In this document: positions 10,602-19,230 of the stretch, piece by piece
Numbering within the stretch: the stretch's first letter is position 1
Layout: each line of letters begins with the position of its first letter
Assembly: GCA_900299005.1 (NCBI GenBank)
Contig: OMID01000025.1
Span: forward strand, 50,513-114,512
Direction: 5' to 3'
Length of the DNA stretch: 64,000 bases
Source of the DNA: Oxalobacteraceae bacterium
GTDB taxonomy: Bacteria; Pseudomonadota; Gammaproteobacteria; Burkholderiales; Burkholderiaceae_D
Position numbers and translations under genes: made by a program
Notes under the pieces: model-generated
The model's input: only the letters and a program-made list of their open reading frames with translations
The model's database searches: none
Told to the model about the DNA's origin: nothing

Positions 10602-11093
10602 TCAGACCTTGAGGATGCGCTCACCCCGCCCGATCCCGGAACCACCTGTGCGGACAGTCTCGAGGATTGCAGTGCGGTCGATGGCGTCAATGAACGCATC
10701 CAGTTTGGACTTGTTGCCAGTGAGCTCGATGGTGTAGGTTTTCTCGGTGACGTCGATGATACGGCCGCGGAAAATATCTGTCGTCCGTTTCATTTCTTCA
10801 CGCTCCTTGCCGACTGCACGGACCTTGATGAGCATGAGCTCACGCTCTATATGCGCACCCTCGGTCAGGTCTACCACTTTGACAACTTCGATCAGCCGGT
10901 TGAGGTGTTTGGTGATCTGCTCAATCACATCGTCCGAACCGGTAGTAACAATCGTCATTCGGGACAAGGTGGGGTCTTCGGTGGGCGCTACTGTCAGCGT
11001 CTCAATGTTGTACCCACGGGCCGAAAACAACCCTACCACGCGAGACAAGGCACCTGCTTCGTTTTCCAGCAATGCAGAGATAATGTGGCGCAT
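10602..11093 (-). CDS. ilvH: acetolactate synthase small (regulatory) subunit
   Basis: Regulatory subunit that activates and confers valine feedback on the acetohydroxyacid synthase. 163 residues with start MRHIISALLENEAGALSRVV: an N-terminal ACT domain (RGYNIETLTVAPTEDPTLSR) then a C-terminal ACT-like domain ending RTGGSGIGRGERILKV. I chose the ATG at 11093 because it overlaps the ilvI stop (TGATG), giving translational coupling, and because homologues begin there; a longer upstream frame runs inside ilvI. Confidence 0.96.
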   Translation of the reverse strand: MRHIISALLENEAGALSRVVGLFSARGYNIETLTVAPTEDPTLSRMTIVTTGSDDVIEQITKHLNRLIEVVKVVDLTEGAHIERELMLIKVRAVGKEREEMKRTTDIFRGRIIDVTEKTYTIELTGNKSKLDAFIDAIDRTAILETVRTGGSGIGRGERILKV

Positions 11094-12808
11094 CACAGAT
11101 CCTCCGAGCCGAGAAGCATTTCGGTCAGACCCTTGCCTGCCTTGACCATCGGCCACACGTTTTCATCTCGATCGGTGATGAAATTCATGAACACCAGCTT
11201 GTCTTTCATTGCAAACGCATCGCGCATGGACCCGTCTACATCGCCCGGTTTGGTAATCGTCATGCCAACATGTCCGAAGGATTCGACCAGCTTGTCGAAA
11301 TCCGGGAGCGAATCCATGTACGACTCAGAGTAACGAGAACCATAGTCGATTTGCTGCCATTGCCGCACCATACCAAGATAACGGTTGTTAAGCAGAATGA
11401 TCTTCGGTGTGAGGTGATACTGCTTACAAGTTGCCAATTCCTGAATGCACATCTGGATGGAAGCTTCGCCCGTGATGCAAGCGACTTCAGCACCCGGATT
11501 GGCCATCTGAACACCCATCGCGTAAGGCAGACCGACGCCCATGGTGCCCAGTCCACCAGAGTTGATCCAACGGCGCGGTTTGTCAAAGCCGTAGTATTGG
11601 GCAGCCCACATCTGGTGCTGACCAACATCGGAGGTGACGAACGCATCGCCCCGGGTGACCTCCCACAACTTCTCGACCACGGCCTGGGGTTTAATGACGT
11701 CGTTGGAAGCCGGATACTTCAGGCATTCACGGCCACGCCATTCAGCAATCTGCTTCCACCAGGCGTCGATGGCTTTAGCATTTGGCTTGATCTCGGAGGC
11801 CTCTATCTGGGACAGTACCTCTGTGAGCACGTCTCTGACGTTGCCAACAATGGGAATGTCCACCTTCACGCGCTTGGAGATCGACGATGGGTCGATATCG
11901 ATGTGAATGATCTTGCGAGGGACAGTGCCAAAGTGCTTGGGGTTGCCGATCACGCGATCATCAAAGCGGGCGCCAATCGCAATGAGTACATCACAATGCT
12001 GCATGGCCATGTTTGCTTCATACGTGCCATGCATGCCCAGCATCCCAACGAATTTGTCGCTGGAGGCACGGTAACCGCCTAGGCCCATCAGCGTGTTCGT
12101 GCATGGGTAGCCGAGCTTGTCGACCAGCGCATTCACCTCAGGCGCGGCATCGGCAAGGATGACGCCGCCGCCAGTGTAGATCATTGGACGTTCAGCCGAG
12201 AGCAGCAGCTGCACTGCCTTGCGGATTTGGCCAGCGTGGCCTTTCTCTGCGGGCTTGTATGATCGCATCTCGACTTCTTTGGGATAGTCGTATGTCGTTT
12301 TGGCGACCGTGATGTCCTTGGGAATATCGACCAGCACCGGACCGGGCCGGCCCGTTTGGGCGATATAAAAAGCTTTCTTCATGATCGAGGCCAGCTCTTT
12401 GACGTCCTTGACCAAAAAGTTGTGCTTCACGCAGGGCCGGGTGATGCCGACGGTATCGCACTCCTGGAAGGCATCCTGACCAATCGCATGGGTTGGGACC
12501 TGTCCGGTGATGACCACCATCGGGATGGAATCCATGTGCGCCGTGGCTAGACCAGTGACCGCATTGGTCACGCCGGGCCCGGACGTCACAAGTGCCACAC
12601 CGACTTTGTTGGAGCTACGAGAATAGGCATCTGCCGCATGGATCGCCGCCTGTTCATGACGAACCAGGACATGCTGGAATTTGTCCTGCTTGAAGATCGC
12701 ATCGTAGATGTAGAGGACGGCGCCGCCGGGATAGCCGAACACGTGCTCGACGCCCTCTTCGGCAAGACAGCGCACGACGATATCGGCGCCGGTGATTTCG
12801 GAACTCAT
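11093..12808 (-). CDS. ilvI: acetolactate synthase large (catalytic) subunit
   Basis: Thiamine-diphosphate enzyme making 2-acetolactate and 2-aceto-2-hydroxybutyrate. 571 residues. The N-terminal TPP domain has GYPGGAVLYIYDAI and the catalytic Glu in LVRHEQAAIHAADAYS; a central FAD/Rossmann domain follows (GARFDDRVIGNPKHFG); the C-terminal TPP-binding motif is ITGEASIQMCIQEL with the distal Asn in NNRYLGMVRQW. First gene of ilvIHC, one-base overlap with ilvH. A terminator-like hairpin 290 bases upstream suggests attenuation control. Confidence 0.97.
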   Translation of the reverse strand: MSSEITGADIVVRCLAEEGVEHVFGYPGGAVLYIYDAIFKQDKFQHVLVRHEQAAIHAADAYSRSSNKVGVALVTSGPGVTNAVTGLATAHMDSIPMVVITGQVPTHAIGQDAFQECDTVGITRPCVKHNFLVKDVKELASIMKKAFYIAQTGRPGPVLVDIPKDITVAKTTYDYPKEVEMRSYKPAEKGHAGQIRKAVQLLLSAERPMIYTGGGVILADAAPEVNALVDKLGYPCTNTLMGLGGYRASSDKFVGMLGMHGTYEANMAMQHCDVLIAIGARFDDRVIGNPKHFGTVPRKIIHIDIDPSSISKRVKVDIPIVGNVRDVLTEVLSQIEASEIKPNAKAIDAWWKQIAEWRGRECLKYPASNDVIKPQAVVEKLWEVTRGDAFVTSDVGQHQMWAAQYYGFDKPRRWINSGGLGTMGVGLPYAMGVQMANPGAEVACITGEASIQMCIQELATCKQYHLTPKIILLNNRYLGMVRQWQQIDYGSRYSESYMDSLPDFDKLVESFGHVGMTITKPGDVDGSMRDAFAMKDKLVFMNFITDRDENVWPMVKAGKGLTEMLLGSEDL

Positions 12809-13085
12809 TGCTACTTCCTTTCAAGGTCCATTGGAAATTGAACGGATGCTCTCTCCTGGCGGCAGTGAACGCGGCAACACGCGACAGGCATTCCTTTTTT
12901 GTGCGGTCACGCCGATCCGTCCTGCGCACTACAGCGCATTTCAGAACGACGCTCAACGCGACTCGTTCAGCCTGAGTTCGTGCTTGTGCGATCGATGCCT
13001 CACGCTTGTGGCATGGGTTAGAGCAAACTGCTTTCACATCGAAAGAACGTGGAGGCCGAAGGCATGATGTACGTCCGACCCACGC
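12809..13085 (-). promoter_or_regulatory. ilvI 5' leader region
   Basis: 277 bases between the attenuator-like hairpin and the ilvI start, with no gene I can support. A frame running through it from 13037 is basic and enters ilvI out of frame, so it is probably not coding. AAAGGAAG just before the ilvI ATG is a good ribosome-binding site. Confidence 0.45.
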
Positions 13086-13114
13086 TAAAAAATACCCCTC
13101 GCTGTGGCGAGGGG
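13086..13114 (-). terminator. attenuator-like terminator upstream of ilvI
   Basis: Minus strand CCCCTCGC, loop CACA, GCGAGGGG (perfect 8-bp stem at 13114-13095) followed by TATTTTTT. There is no gene upstream on this strand before the divergent RDD gene, so what it terminates must be an ilv leader transcript or a small RNA. Confidence 0.75.
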
Positions 13115-13203
13115 AATCGTACGTTACTGCGTCGCAGCACTCAGGTCAAGGAAAATCTTGGAAAAAGCCTTTGAAATCAAGCGTTTTGCCAGGCCTTCAG
13201 CAG

Positions 13204-13251
13204 TCAATAGATTATCAAAAAAATATCCTCGCCAACCTGGTCCAGGAACAC
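13204..13251 (-). CDS. candidate ilv leader peptide
   Basis: A 15-codon frame with GTG start at 13251: it reads MFLDQVGEDIFLIIY then TGA. Six of 15 residues are Ile, Leu or Val, with FLII just before the stop, and GAGG lies six bases upstream of the GTG. It sits about 90 bases before the terminator hairpin, the geometry of branched-chain attenuation. The promoter would have to be TACTGT near 13267-13262, which is weak. Low confidence; a chance frame is quite possible. Confidence 0.3.
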   Translation of the reverse strand: MFLDQVGEDIFLIIY

Positions 13252-13300
13252 GGCTGACCTCACAGTACAATGCCGCCGCGCCCTTGTTTCGCTGCCCCTG

Positions 13301-13843
13301 ATGGAACCTGCCGTGACTGAGATAAGCCTCGAACCCCTTCCACGCGCTCCGCTTAAAAACCGCCTGCTGTGCATCGTCTATGAGGCCATGTTGCTGTTCG
13401 GCGTGCTGTTCATCGCCACTTGGCTGTTCTCTACCTTGCTGCAGCAGCGCCATGCGCTCTACCTGAGAGATGCGCTGCAGGACTGGCTGTTTATCGTACT
13501 GGGGCTCTACTTCGGCTGGTTCTGGACCCATGGTGGGCAAACGCTGGCGATGAAGACCTGGCATTTGCGCGTGGTCGGACGGGATGGCACGGCCTTGCGC
13601 TGGCGACACGCCCTGCTCCGATATGCGCTGTGCTGGCTGTGGTTCTTGCCGGGGCTGGTCATCGCGAAACTGATCGGTGCGCAGGGATGGATGCTGGTGC
13701 TGCTGCCCGGAGCAAACTTCGTGTTGTGGGCGCTGACGTCGCGTCTTGATGCCGAGCGCCAGTTCCTGCACGATCGGCTGGCACACACCCGTATCGTGCT
13801 GATGTCACCTCCCATGACGGCACCGATCACTGACAAGCACTGA
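13301..13843 (+). CDS. RDD family membrane protein
   Basis: 180 residues, inner-membrane protein of unknown role. Three hydrophobic segments are visible: about 27-45 (LLCIVYEAMLLFGVLFIATW), 63-80 (DWLFIVLGLYFGWFW) and 108-135 (ALLRYALCWLWFLPGLVIAK). The RDD signature is degenerate but the RALLKNR/GGQTLAMKTWHLRVV arrangement and the C-terminal FLHDRLAHTRIV are typical. A TACAAT box at 13266-13271 may be its -10. It is divergent from the ilv leader and followed 33 bases later by a lipase-like gene. Confidence 0.85.
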   Translation: MEPAVTEISLEPLPRAPLKNRLLCIVYEAMLLFGVLFIATWLFSTLLQQRHALYLRDALQDWLFIVLGLYFGWFWTHGGQTLAMKTWHLRVVGRDGTALRWRHALLRYALCWLWFLPGLVIAKLIGAQGWMLVLLPGANFVLWALTSRLDAERQFLHDRLAHTRIVLMSPPMTAPITDKH

Positions 13844-13876
13844 CCAAGCCAAACAAGGGCAGATAACTGCAAGACG

Positions 13877-14818
13877 ATGATTGCCCACCTCACGCGGATG
13901 ATGATCCTGTTCCAGCTACTGATGCTGGTCTTCATCGCTGCGATGTTGAAGCACGTTCAGATAGTGGACAGCTGGTCGCTGGCATCTCTGGCCTCGGCGG
14001 GAATACTCATGCTGTCGCGAGCCGGCATTGTCTTCCATAATTTTTTTCTCTCTCGCGCCTTGTGCCAGGTGTGCGCTGACGGTCAGCGGCTGTCGCGGGT
14101 GGGAACAGCGGCCATGATGCTGAGTGAACTCAGGTTCAGCCTGCTCTGCTGGTTCCGGCTATTCCCGTTCGCGCATCCGTATGTCTGCTGTTTTGAAAAA
14201 GACGGGGCAAGTCCGGTGCTACTGCTGCATGGCTATGGCGCGAATAGTGGTTTCTGGCAGCGATTTCACCTGAGACTGGTGGCCGCTCAGATCAGTCACA
14301 GCGCAATGGATCTCGAACCCGTGCTCGGCAGTATCGACAGCTATGCGCATGGCATTGAAAAAGCCGTCACGCACCTGCTTGCTGAGAGTGACGCCTCGTC
14401 CCTCATTCTGGTCTGTCACAGCATGGGAGGCTTGGCCGCTCGCGCATGGTTGCGGTGCTACGGCCATCATCGCGTCAAGCGAGTTATCACCCTGGGTACA
14501 CCGCATGCAGGCAGCCTGCTGGCCGGCTATGGCATCGGCATCAATGCCCGGCAAATGCTGCCGGAGAGCGCCTGGACACGTGAGGAGCGCCACTGGCTGT
14601 CCACACTGGCCGCCTCTGAAAGTATGGCAAGGCGGTCACTATTCGTCAGTCTGTGGTCGCGGCATGACAATATCGTGATGCCTCAAGCCTCCGGAGCGCT
14701 AGAGGGCGCAAAGAATGTCGCGCTAGAAGGTGTGGGACACGTTGCGCTTGGCTTCGAAGAGCGCGTGCTGGACAGGGTGATGCAGGAAATCAGTGAAGCC
14801 CGTCAAAACAAGTCGTGA
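13877..14818 (+). CDS. alpha/beta hydrolase, lipase/esterase-like
   Basis: 313 residues. Two N-terminal hydrophobic stretches (LFQLLMLVFIAAML and a second near 45-65) suggest membrane anchoring with the catalytic domain after about residue 100. Visible elements are the oxyanion-type LLLHGYGANSGFW, the nucleophile elbow VCHSMGGLAARAW, and a putative catalytic His in GVGHVALGFEERV. The elbow has Cys where most lipases have Gly. Resembles PGAP1-like or triacylglycerol lipases; substrate unknown. Its 3' end overlaps the convergent TetR gene by 29 bases. Confidence 0.85.
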   Translation: MIAHLTRMMILFQLLMLVFIAAMLKHVQIVDSWSLASLASAGILMLSRAGIVFHNFFLSRALCQVCADGQRLSRVGTAAMMLSELRFSLLCWFRLFPFAHPYVCCFEKDGASPVLLLHGYGANSGFWQRFHLRLVAAQISHSAMDLEPVLGSIDSYAHGIEKAVTHLLAESDASSLILVCHSMGGLAARAWLRCYGHHRVKRVITLGTPHAGSLLAGYGIGINARQMLPESAWTREERHWLSTLAASESMARRSLFVSLWSRHDNIVMPQASGALEGAKNVALEGVGHVALGFEERVLDRVMQEISEARQNKS

Positions 14819-15395
14819 GCAAAAAGTGAATGACCTGATCGTCCGAGTACTGGTCGCCCATGCGAAGGTAATCAAGCGTAGGATCGCATGAGCGGGCGTA
14901 CACCGTGAACAACACTACCTCGGTGGGCAAGTCCTTGCGAATCGAGCCTTCGGCCTTCGCCTTTTCGATCAGTTCTCCCATCAGCTCGTTCAGATCCATC
15001 AGGCGGCTGATATAACGGGGGTTGTTCAGTAAGGCATCCCGCAGGCTGGTGTTCTCTGCGGGGAGAGTTGGCAATCCGCCCTTCATGCGTATTTCAAGCG
15101 CCCACTGAAGTACGTTCTTAAGCTGGCTGATGGCGGGCTGATCTGCCGCAAGACCGCGTACGAACGCGAGCGTGTTCTCTAGCAAGCGGATCATTGCTGC
15201 GGCTGCAAGCGCTTCTTTGGACGGGAAGTGCTTGTAAAGGCTGGCCTTGGCAATCCCGACCTCAGCGGCGACCTCGTCCATGGTCATGAGGTCAAAGCCC
15301 TTTTTGGCCAGCAAATTGTTAGTCGCATCAACAATGGCGTTCTCACGCACAATCAGTTGCTGCTGCTTAAATGATAACTTGGGTTCTGTACTCAT
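14790..15395 (-). CDS. TetR family transcriptional regulator
   Basis: 201 residues. The N-terminal helix-turn-helix spans about residues 17-62: IVDATNNLLAKKGFDLMTMD then EVAAEVGIAKASLYKHFPSK, which matches the TetR consensus closely. The C-terminal ligand domain is helical and unassigned. It is convergent with, and overlaps, the lipase-like gene, which is a candidate but unproven target. A TATAAT (minus strand, near 15436) lies about 35 bases upstream and could be its -10; I see no -35. Confidence 0.93.
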   Translation of the reverse strand: MSTEPKLSFKQQQLIVRENAIVDATNNLLAKKGFDLMTMDEVAAEVGIAKASLYKHFPSKEALAAAAMIRLLENTLAFVRGLAADQPAISQLKNVLQWALEIRMKGGLPTLPAENTSLRDALLNNPRYISRLMDLNELMGELIEKAKAEGSIRKDLPTEVVLFTVYARSCDPTLDYLRMGDQYSDDQVIHFLLTTCFDGLH

Positions 15396-15771
15396 CGGTT
15401 GCGATGAAGGCCACGCAGTTGTGAAGTGCCCCGATTATACGGCACCAGAACGTGTCCCGCATGAAATTGCTCATATGCAAATTCACAAGCCCCCGGTGCC
15501 CCCGACAAGCTGCCTGGCAAAAGTCGTCTGCCTGCGCGTCATTTTTGCGGGGCGCGCATTCCAGGCTTAGTCGCGGCACGCCAGGCCTGACTGCCATTGA
15601 CCCGCCACTGACGTGCGACCACGGGATCGACACGGACCACGGCACGCTCGTGACCGAGGGCGACAACCGGGCCGACAAGAACATTAACCCAGGCATTGAT
15701 CGGGCAACGATGCCGCCAGCATCACCAGCGCTCCGTTATGATCATGGTGACCCAACCGTGTGAACTTTGCC
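15396..15771. other. intergenic region between TetR and LOG genes
   Basis: 376 bases with no gene I can support on either strand. It contains the TATAAT facing TetR near 15436 and a TATGAT at 15737-15742 facing the LOG gene. Short frames here have no family features. Confidence 0.5.
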
Positions 15772-16380
15772 ATGACCACAAGCATTCGAGCCGTCTGTGT
15801 CTATTGCGGTGCCTCGCCAGGACATGACCCGGTCTATGCCGAAGCCGCCCGGGCACTCGGTAGGGAAATGGTGCGACAGGAACTACACCTGATCTATGGC
15901 GGCGGTCATGTAGGGCTAATGGGCATCATCGCCGATGCCGTTTTGGAAGCCGGTGGCGAGGTCACCGGCGTTATACCCAGGGCCTTGATGGATGCCGAGG
16001 TCGGACACAATCGGCTGACCCGGCTACGGGTCGTCAAAGACATGCATGAACGTAAGGCACTGATGGCAGAGCAAGCAGACGGCTTCATTGCGATGCCGGG
16101 CGGCATAGGCACGCTGGAAGAGTTATTCGAAGCCATGACCTGGGCGCAGCTCGGTTTCCATGAAAAGCCGGTCGGTCTGCTTAACGTCAACCGTTTTTAT
16201 GACAAGCTGCTTGCTTTCCTGTCGCTGCAGGCGCAGGAAGGATTCCTTCGAGCTGAGCACCGCCATTTACTGCTGACTGAGACCGATGCCGCCCTGCTGC
16301 TTCAACGGCTGAGAGACTTTCGCATGCCCGACGGGGTCAGCTGGCTGAGCCGGCAGACGGCTCGCACGCTGGGACCCTGA
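15772..16380 (+). CDS. LOG family protein (TIGR00730)
   Basis: Predicted nucleotide 5'-monophosphate phosphoribohydrolase of the lonely-guy family, 202 residues, cytosolic. The diagnostic motif MPGGIGTLEELFEAMTWAQL is present with the preceding MHERKALMAEQADGFIAMPG, and the N-terminal Rossmann-like AVCVYCGASPGHDPVY. I take ATG at 15772 (MTTSIRAV) as the start; another ATG 12 bases earlier is possible. Single-gene unit; the physiological substrate in bacteria is often nucleotide monophosphates rather than cytokinins. Confidence 0.95.
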   Translation: MTTSIRAVCVYCGASPGHDPVYAEAARALGREMVRQELHLIYGGGHVGLMGIIADAVLEAGGEVTGVIPRALMDAEVGHNRLTRLRVVKDMHERKALMAEQADGFIAMPGGIGTLEELFEAMTWAQLGFHEKPVGLLNVNRFYDKLLAFLSLQAQEGFLRAEHRHLLLTETDAALLLQRLRDFRMPDGVSWLSRQTARTLGP

Positions 16381-16395
16381 CCCAGAACGTCGATT

Positions 16396-17637
16396 TCACT
16401 GCTCGAGCGCCTGCCTGAAATCGTCGAGCAGATCTTCTGTGTCTTCGATACCTACCGACACGCGAATCAGTGACTCCGCAATGCCCATGCTGGCGCGACG
16501 CTCGGGCCCCATTTCATGATAGATCGTATGAGCAACCGGAATGACCAGCGTGCGGGTGTCACCAAGGTTGCTCGCCGAGATAGCCAGCTGCAAGCGATTG
16601 AGGTAATCAAAACAATCAATGCCGGTGTTGAGTTCGAAACTGAACAGTCCGCCATAGGCCCGGAACAACTCTGTTGCCAGCCTGTGCTGAGGGTGTGATG
16701 GCAAACCGGGGTAATACACCGCAGCGACCCGCTCATCCGCATTGAGCATGTTGGCAAGCGCCAGCGCGCTGGCAGATTCACGCTCGATGCGCAGCGCCAT
16801 GGTCTCTGAGCCCACTGCCAGATGATGCGCTGCCTCCGGACCCAGAGCACCACCGAAATCACGCAGCGCCTTTGCGCGCAGCTGCGCAATGCCCCACTGC
16901 GCCGGCGCGAAGCGTTTGTAGTTATCGGCAATATTGGGATAGCGAGTCCAGTCGAACAGACCCGTATCGGTCAGGCTGCCACCCAGTGCATTGCCATGAC
17001 CACCGATGGATTTGGTGAGTGCGTTGAGCACGAGGCTGGCACCCACCTGTTTTGGTCGGAACAAATAAGGTGAGGTCATCGTATTGTCGACCACGTACAA
17101 AATACCCCGCTCACGGCACAGCTCACCGATGCGTGCCAGATCAGCAATCTGCGTGCGTGGGTTGGCGATCGTTTCAACAAACACCATACGCGTCGCCGAC
17201 GTGATTGCCCTCTCGACGTTGTCCACACGGGTCGCATCCACAAAGCTGACCGGCATCCCCTGCAGATTCACTGTCTGCCACAGACTATTGGTGTTGCCGA
17301 ATAAAAAGGACGACGACACCACATGGTCGCCATTGCGCAGCAGGGCCTGCACCACCGCACCTATTGCCGCCATACCGGTCGAGAAGCACAGTGTCGCCAT
17401 GCCATCCTCCATGCGCGTGATCTTGTCCTCCAGCGCATTGATGGTGGGGTTGCCCTGACGGCCGTAGCGATATCCGGGCTTTTTGCCCTGAAAAACCTGG
17501 GCCAGTTCGCGCGCATCGCGATAGCTGTAAGCAACTGCCGTGTGAATGGGTTTATGCAGCGAGCCGTGCTCGATGGGCTTCTGGCGGTCGCTGTGAAGTA
17601 TGGTGGTGGTGAAACCGAATTTTTTGCCGTTGTTCAT
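16396..17637 (-). CDS. metZ: O-succinylhomoserine sulfhydrylase
   Basis: PLP enzyme making homocysteine directly from O-succinylhomoserine and sulfide. 413 residues of the Cys/Met metabolism PLP family. The YRYGRQGNPTINALEDKI substrate loop, the cofactor-stacking region CFSTGMAAIGAVV, and the PLP lysine in LNALTKSIGGHGNALGG are all present. ATG at 17637 is preceded by AAGGA; a longer frame reaches back into purF. It follows purF by 28 bases, an arrangement common in Betaproteobacteria and Pseudomonas, which is the reason for preferring metZ over metB or metC. A second sulfhydrylase gene, metY, lies at 38.8 kb. Confidence 0.9.
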   Translation of the reverse strand: MNNGKKFGFTTTILHSDRQKPIEHGSLHKPIHTAVAYSYRDARELAQVFQGKKPGYRYGRQGNPTINALEDKITRMEDGMATLCFSTGMAAIGAVVQALLRNGDHVVSSSFLFGNTNSLWQTVNLQGMPVSFVDATRVDNVERAITSATRMVFVETIANPRTQIADLARIGELCRERGILYVVDNTMTSPYLFRPKQVGASLVLNALTKSIGGHGNALGGSLTDTGLFDWTRYPNIADNYKRFAPAQWGIAQLRAKALRDFGGALGPEAAHHLAVGSETMALRIERESASALALANMLNADERVAAVYYPGLPSHPQHRLATELFRAYGGLFSFELNTGIDCFDYLNRLQLAISASNLGDTRTLVIPVAHTIYHEMGPERRASMGIAESLIRVSVGIEDTEDLLDDFRQALEQ

Positions 17638-17665
17638 GGAATCCTTTGCGCATGCTGCTGTCAGC

Positions 17666-19183
17666 TCACTCAATCTGCGCGAGATTGAGGTTGAGCTGAG
17701 TGCGCACCGTATCTTCGACCACGGCTTTCGGATTCTGACGCGCGTATTCAACACGATCCAGATAGTCGCGCGAGATATCGCCGGTAATGTAGTCACCGTC
17801 AAAGCATGAAGCCTCGAACTGCTTCAGCATGGGGTTGACGTCCGTGATCGAACGCTTCATCGCCTCGATATCCTGATACACGAGCGCATCAGCCGTAATC
17901 TCTCGGCAGATCTCGTCTTCAGTGCGGCCGTGAGCAATCAGCTCACTGCGCGTAGGCATGTCGATGCCATAGACGTTCGGATACTTCACAGGTGGCGCGG
18001 CAGAGGCAAAGATCACACGCTTGGCACCTGAATCGCGGGCCATCTGCACGATCTCACGGCTGGTGGTCCCGCGCACAATGGAATCATCGACCAGTAGCAC
18101 ACTCTTGCCCTTGAACTCGGAGCTGATCGCATTGAGCTTCTGGCGCACCGATTTTTTGCGGACACCCTGCCCCGGCATGATGAAGGTGCGACCGATATAG
18201 CGGTTTTTGATGAAGCCTTCCCGGTAATTGAGGTTCAGCTTGAGTGCCAGTTCCATCGCCGCCGGACGAGATGAGTCGGGGATGGGCATGACGACATCGA
18301 TATCACCGTCCGAAAACTGCCTGCGTATTTTTTCGGCCAGATGCTCACCCATGCGCAGACGGGCGGCATAAACGGAAGCGCCATCAATCACGGAATCAGG
18401 TCGCGCAAGATAGACAAATTCGAAGGCGCAGGGATTCAGCGTGGGATTCTCTGCACACTGCTGATTGTATAGTCTGCCATCGTTATCGATGAAGATTGCC
18501 TCACCAGGCATCACATCGCGCAGGAAATGGAAACCCAAGCCTTCGAGTGCCACCGATTCACTGGCGACCAGATACTCGGGGCCCCGATCGGTATCGTTAA
18601 ACCCGATGCACAGCGGGCGAATCCCGAAAGGATCGCGGAAGGCCAGCAGACCATAACCTGCGATTTGCGCGACCACTGCATACGAGCCACGCACGCGCTT
18701 GTGCAAGGTCGATACTGCCTTGAAAAGCATTGACGGATCCAACGACAATCCGGTCGTGACTTCCTGTATCTCGTGCGCGAGCACATTCAACAGAACCTCG
18801 GAATCAGAATCGGTGTTGATATGCCGTCGGTCATTCTTGAACATCTCGATCTTGAGCTGCTCGGCATTGGTCAGGTTGCCATTGTGGGCAAGCGTGATGC
18901 CAAATGGGGCGTTCACATAGAAGGGCTGTGCCTCTTCTTCACTGGATGACCCTGCGGTTGGATAACGGCACTGGCCGATACCGGAATTACCGGGCAACGA
19001 GCGCATGTTACGGGTACGGAAGACATCACGTACCAGACCATTGGCCTTGTGCATGCTGAAGGTGTTGCCATGGCTGGTGGCAATGCCCGCAGCATCCTGT
19101 CCACGGTGCTGCAACAGCAGCAAAGCGTCATAAATGATCTGATTGACGGGGCTATGCGACACAACGCCAACGATGCCACACAT
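17666..19183 (-). CDS. purF: amidophosphoribosyltransferase
   Basis: First step of purine synthesis: PRPP plus glutamine to phosphoribosylamine. 505 residues with start MCGIVGVV at 19183; the Cys after Met is the glutaminase nucleophile once Met is removed, which fixes the start against a start five codons upstream. The PRPP-binding loop VLLVDDSIVRGTTSREIVQM lies at about residue 365. In relatives cvpA sits between the SPOR gene and purF; here only 47 bases separate them and cvpA is missing. Confidence 0.97.
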   Translation of the reverse strand: MCGIVGVVSHSPVNQIIYDALLLLQHRGQDAAGIATSHGNTFSMHKANGLVRDVFRTRNMRSLPGNSGIGQCRYPTAGSSSEEEAQPFYVNAPFGITLAHNGNLTNAEQLKIEMFKNDRRHINTDSDSEVLLNVLAHEIQEVTTGLSLDPSMLFKAVSTLHKRVRGSYAVVAQIAGYGLLAFRDPFGIRPLCIGFNDTDRGPEYLVASESVALEGLGFHFLRDVMPGEAIFIDNDGRLYNQQCAENPTLNPCAFEFVYLARPDSVIDGASVYAARLRMGEHLAEKIRRQFSDGDIDVVMPIPDSSRPAAMELALKLNLNYREGFIKNRYIGRTFIMPGQGVRKKSVRQKLNAISSEFKGKSVLLVDDSIVRGTTSREIVQMARDSGAKRVIFASAAPPVKYPNVYGIDMPTRSELIAHGRTEDEICREITADALVYQDIEAMKRSITDVNPMLKQFEASCFDGDYITGDISRDYLDRVEYARQNPKAVVEDTVRTQLNLNLAQIE

Positions 19184-19230
19184 GGCGGACTCCTTCAAAA
19201 AACAGACCCGGCTTTATTGCCGGGGAAAAC

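Noticed and set aside
12654..13037. 127-residue frame in the ilvI leader as a leader peptide
   Set aside because: It runs far into ilvI out of frame and has no cluster of Ile/Val/Leu codons next to a stop, so it does not look like an attenuation leader.
13124..13786. 220-residue open frame on the minus strand antisense to the RDD gene
   Set aside because: It is entirely antisense to a well-supported membrane-protein gene, is Gln/Arg-rich, and has no recognisable domain.
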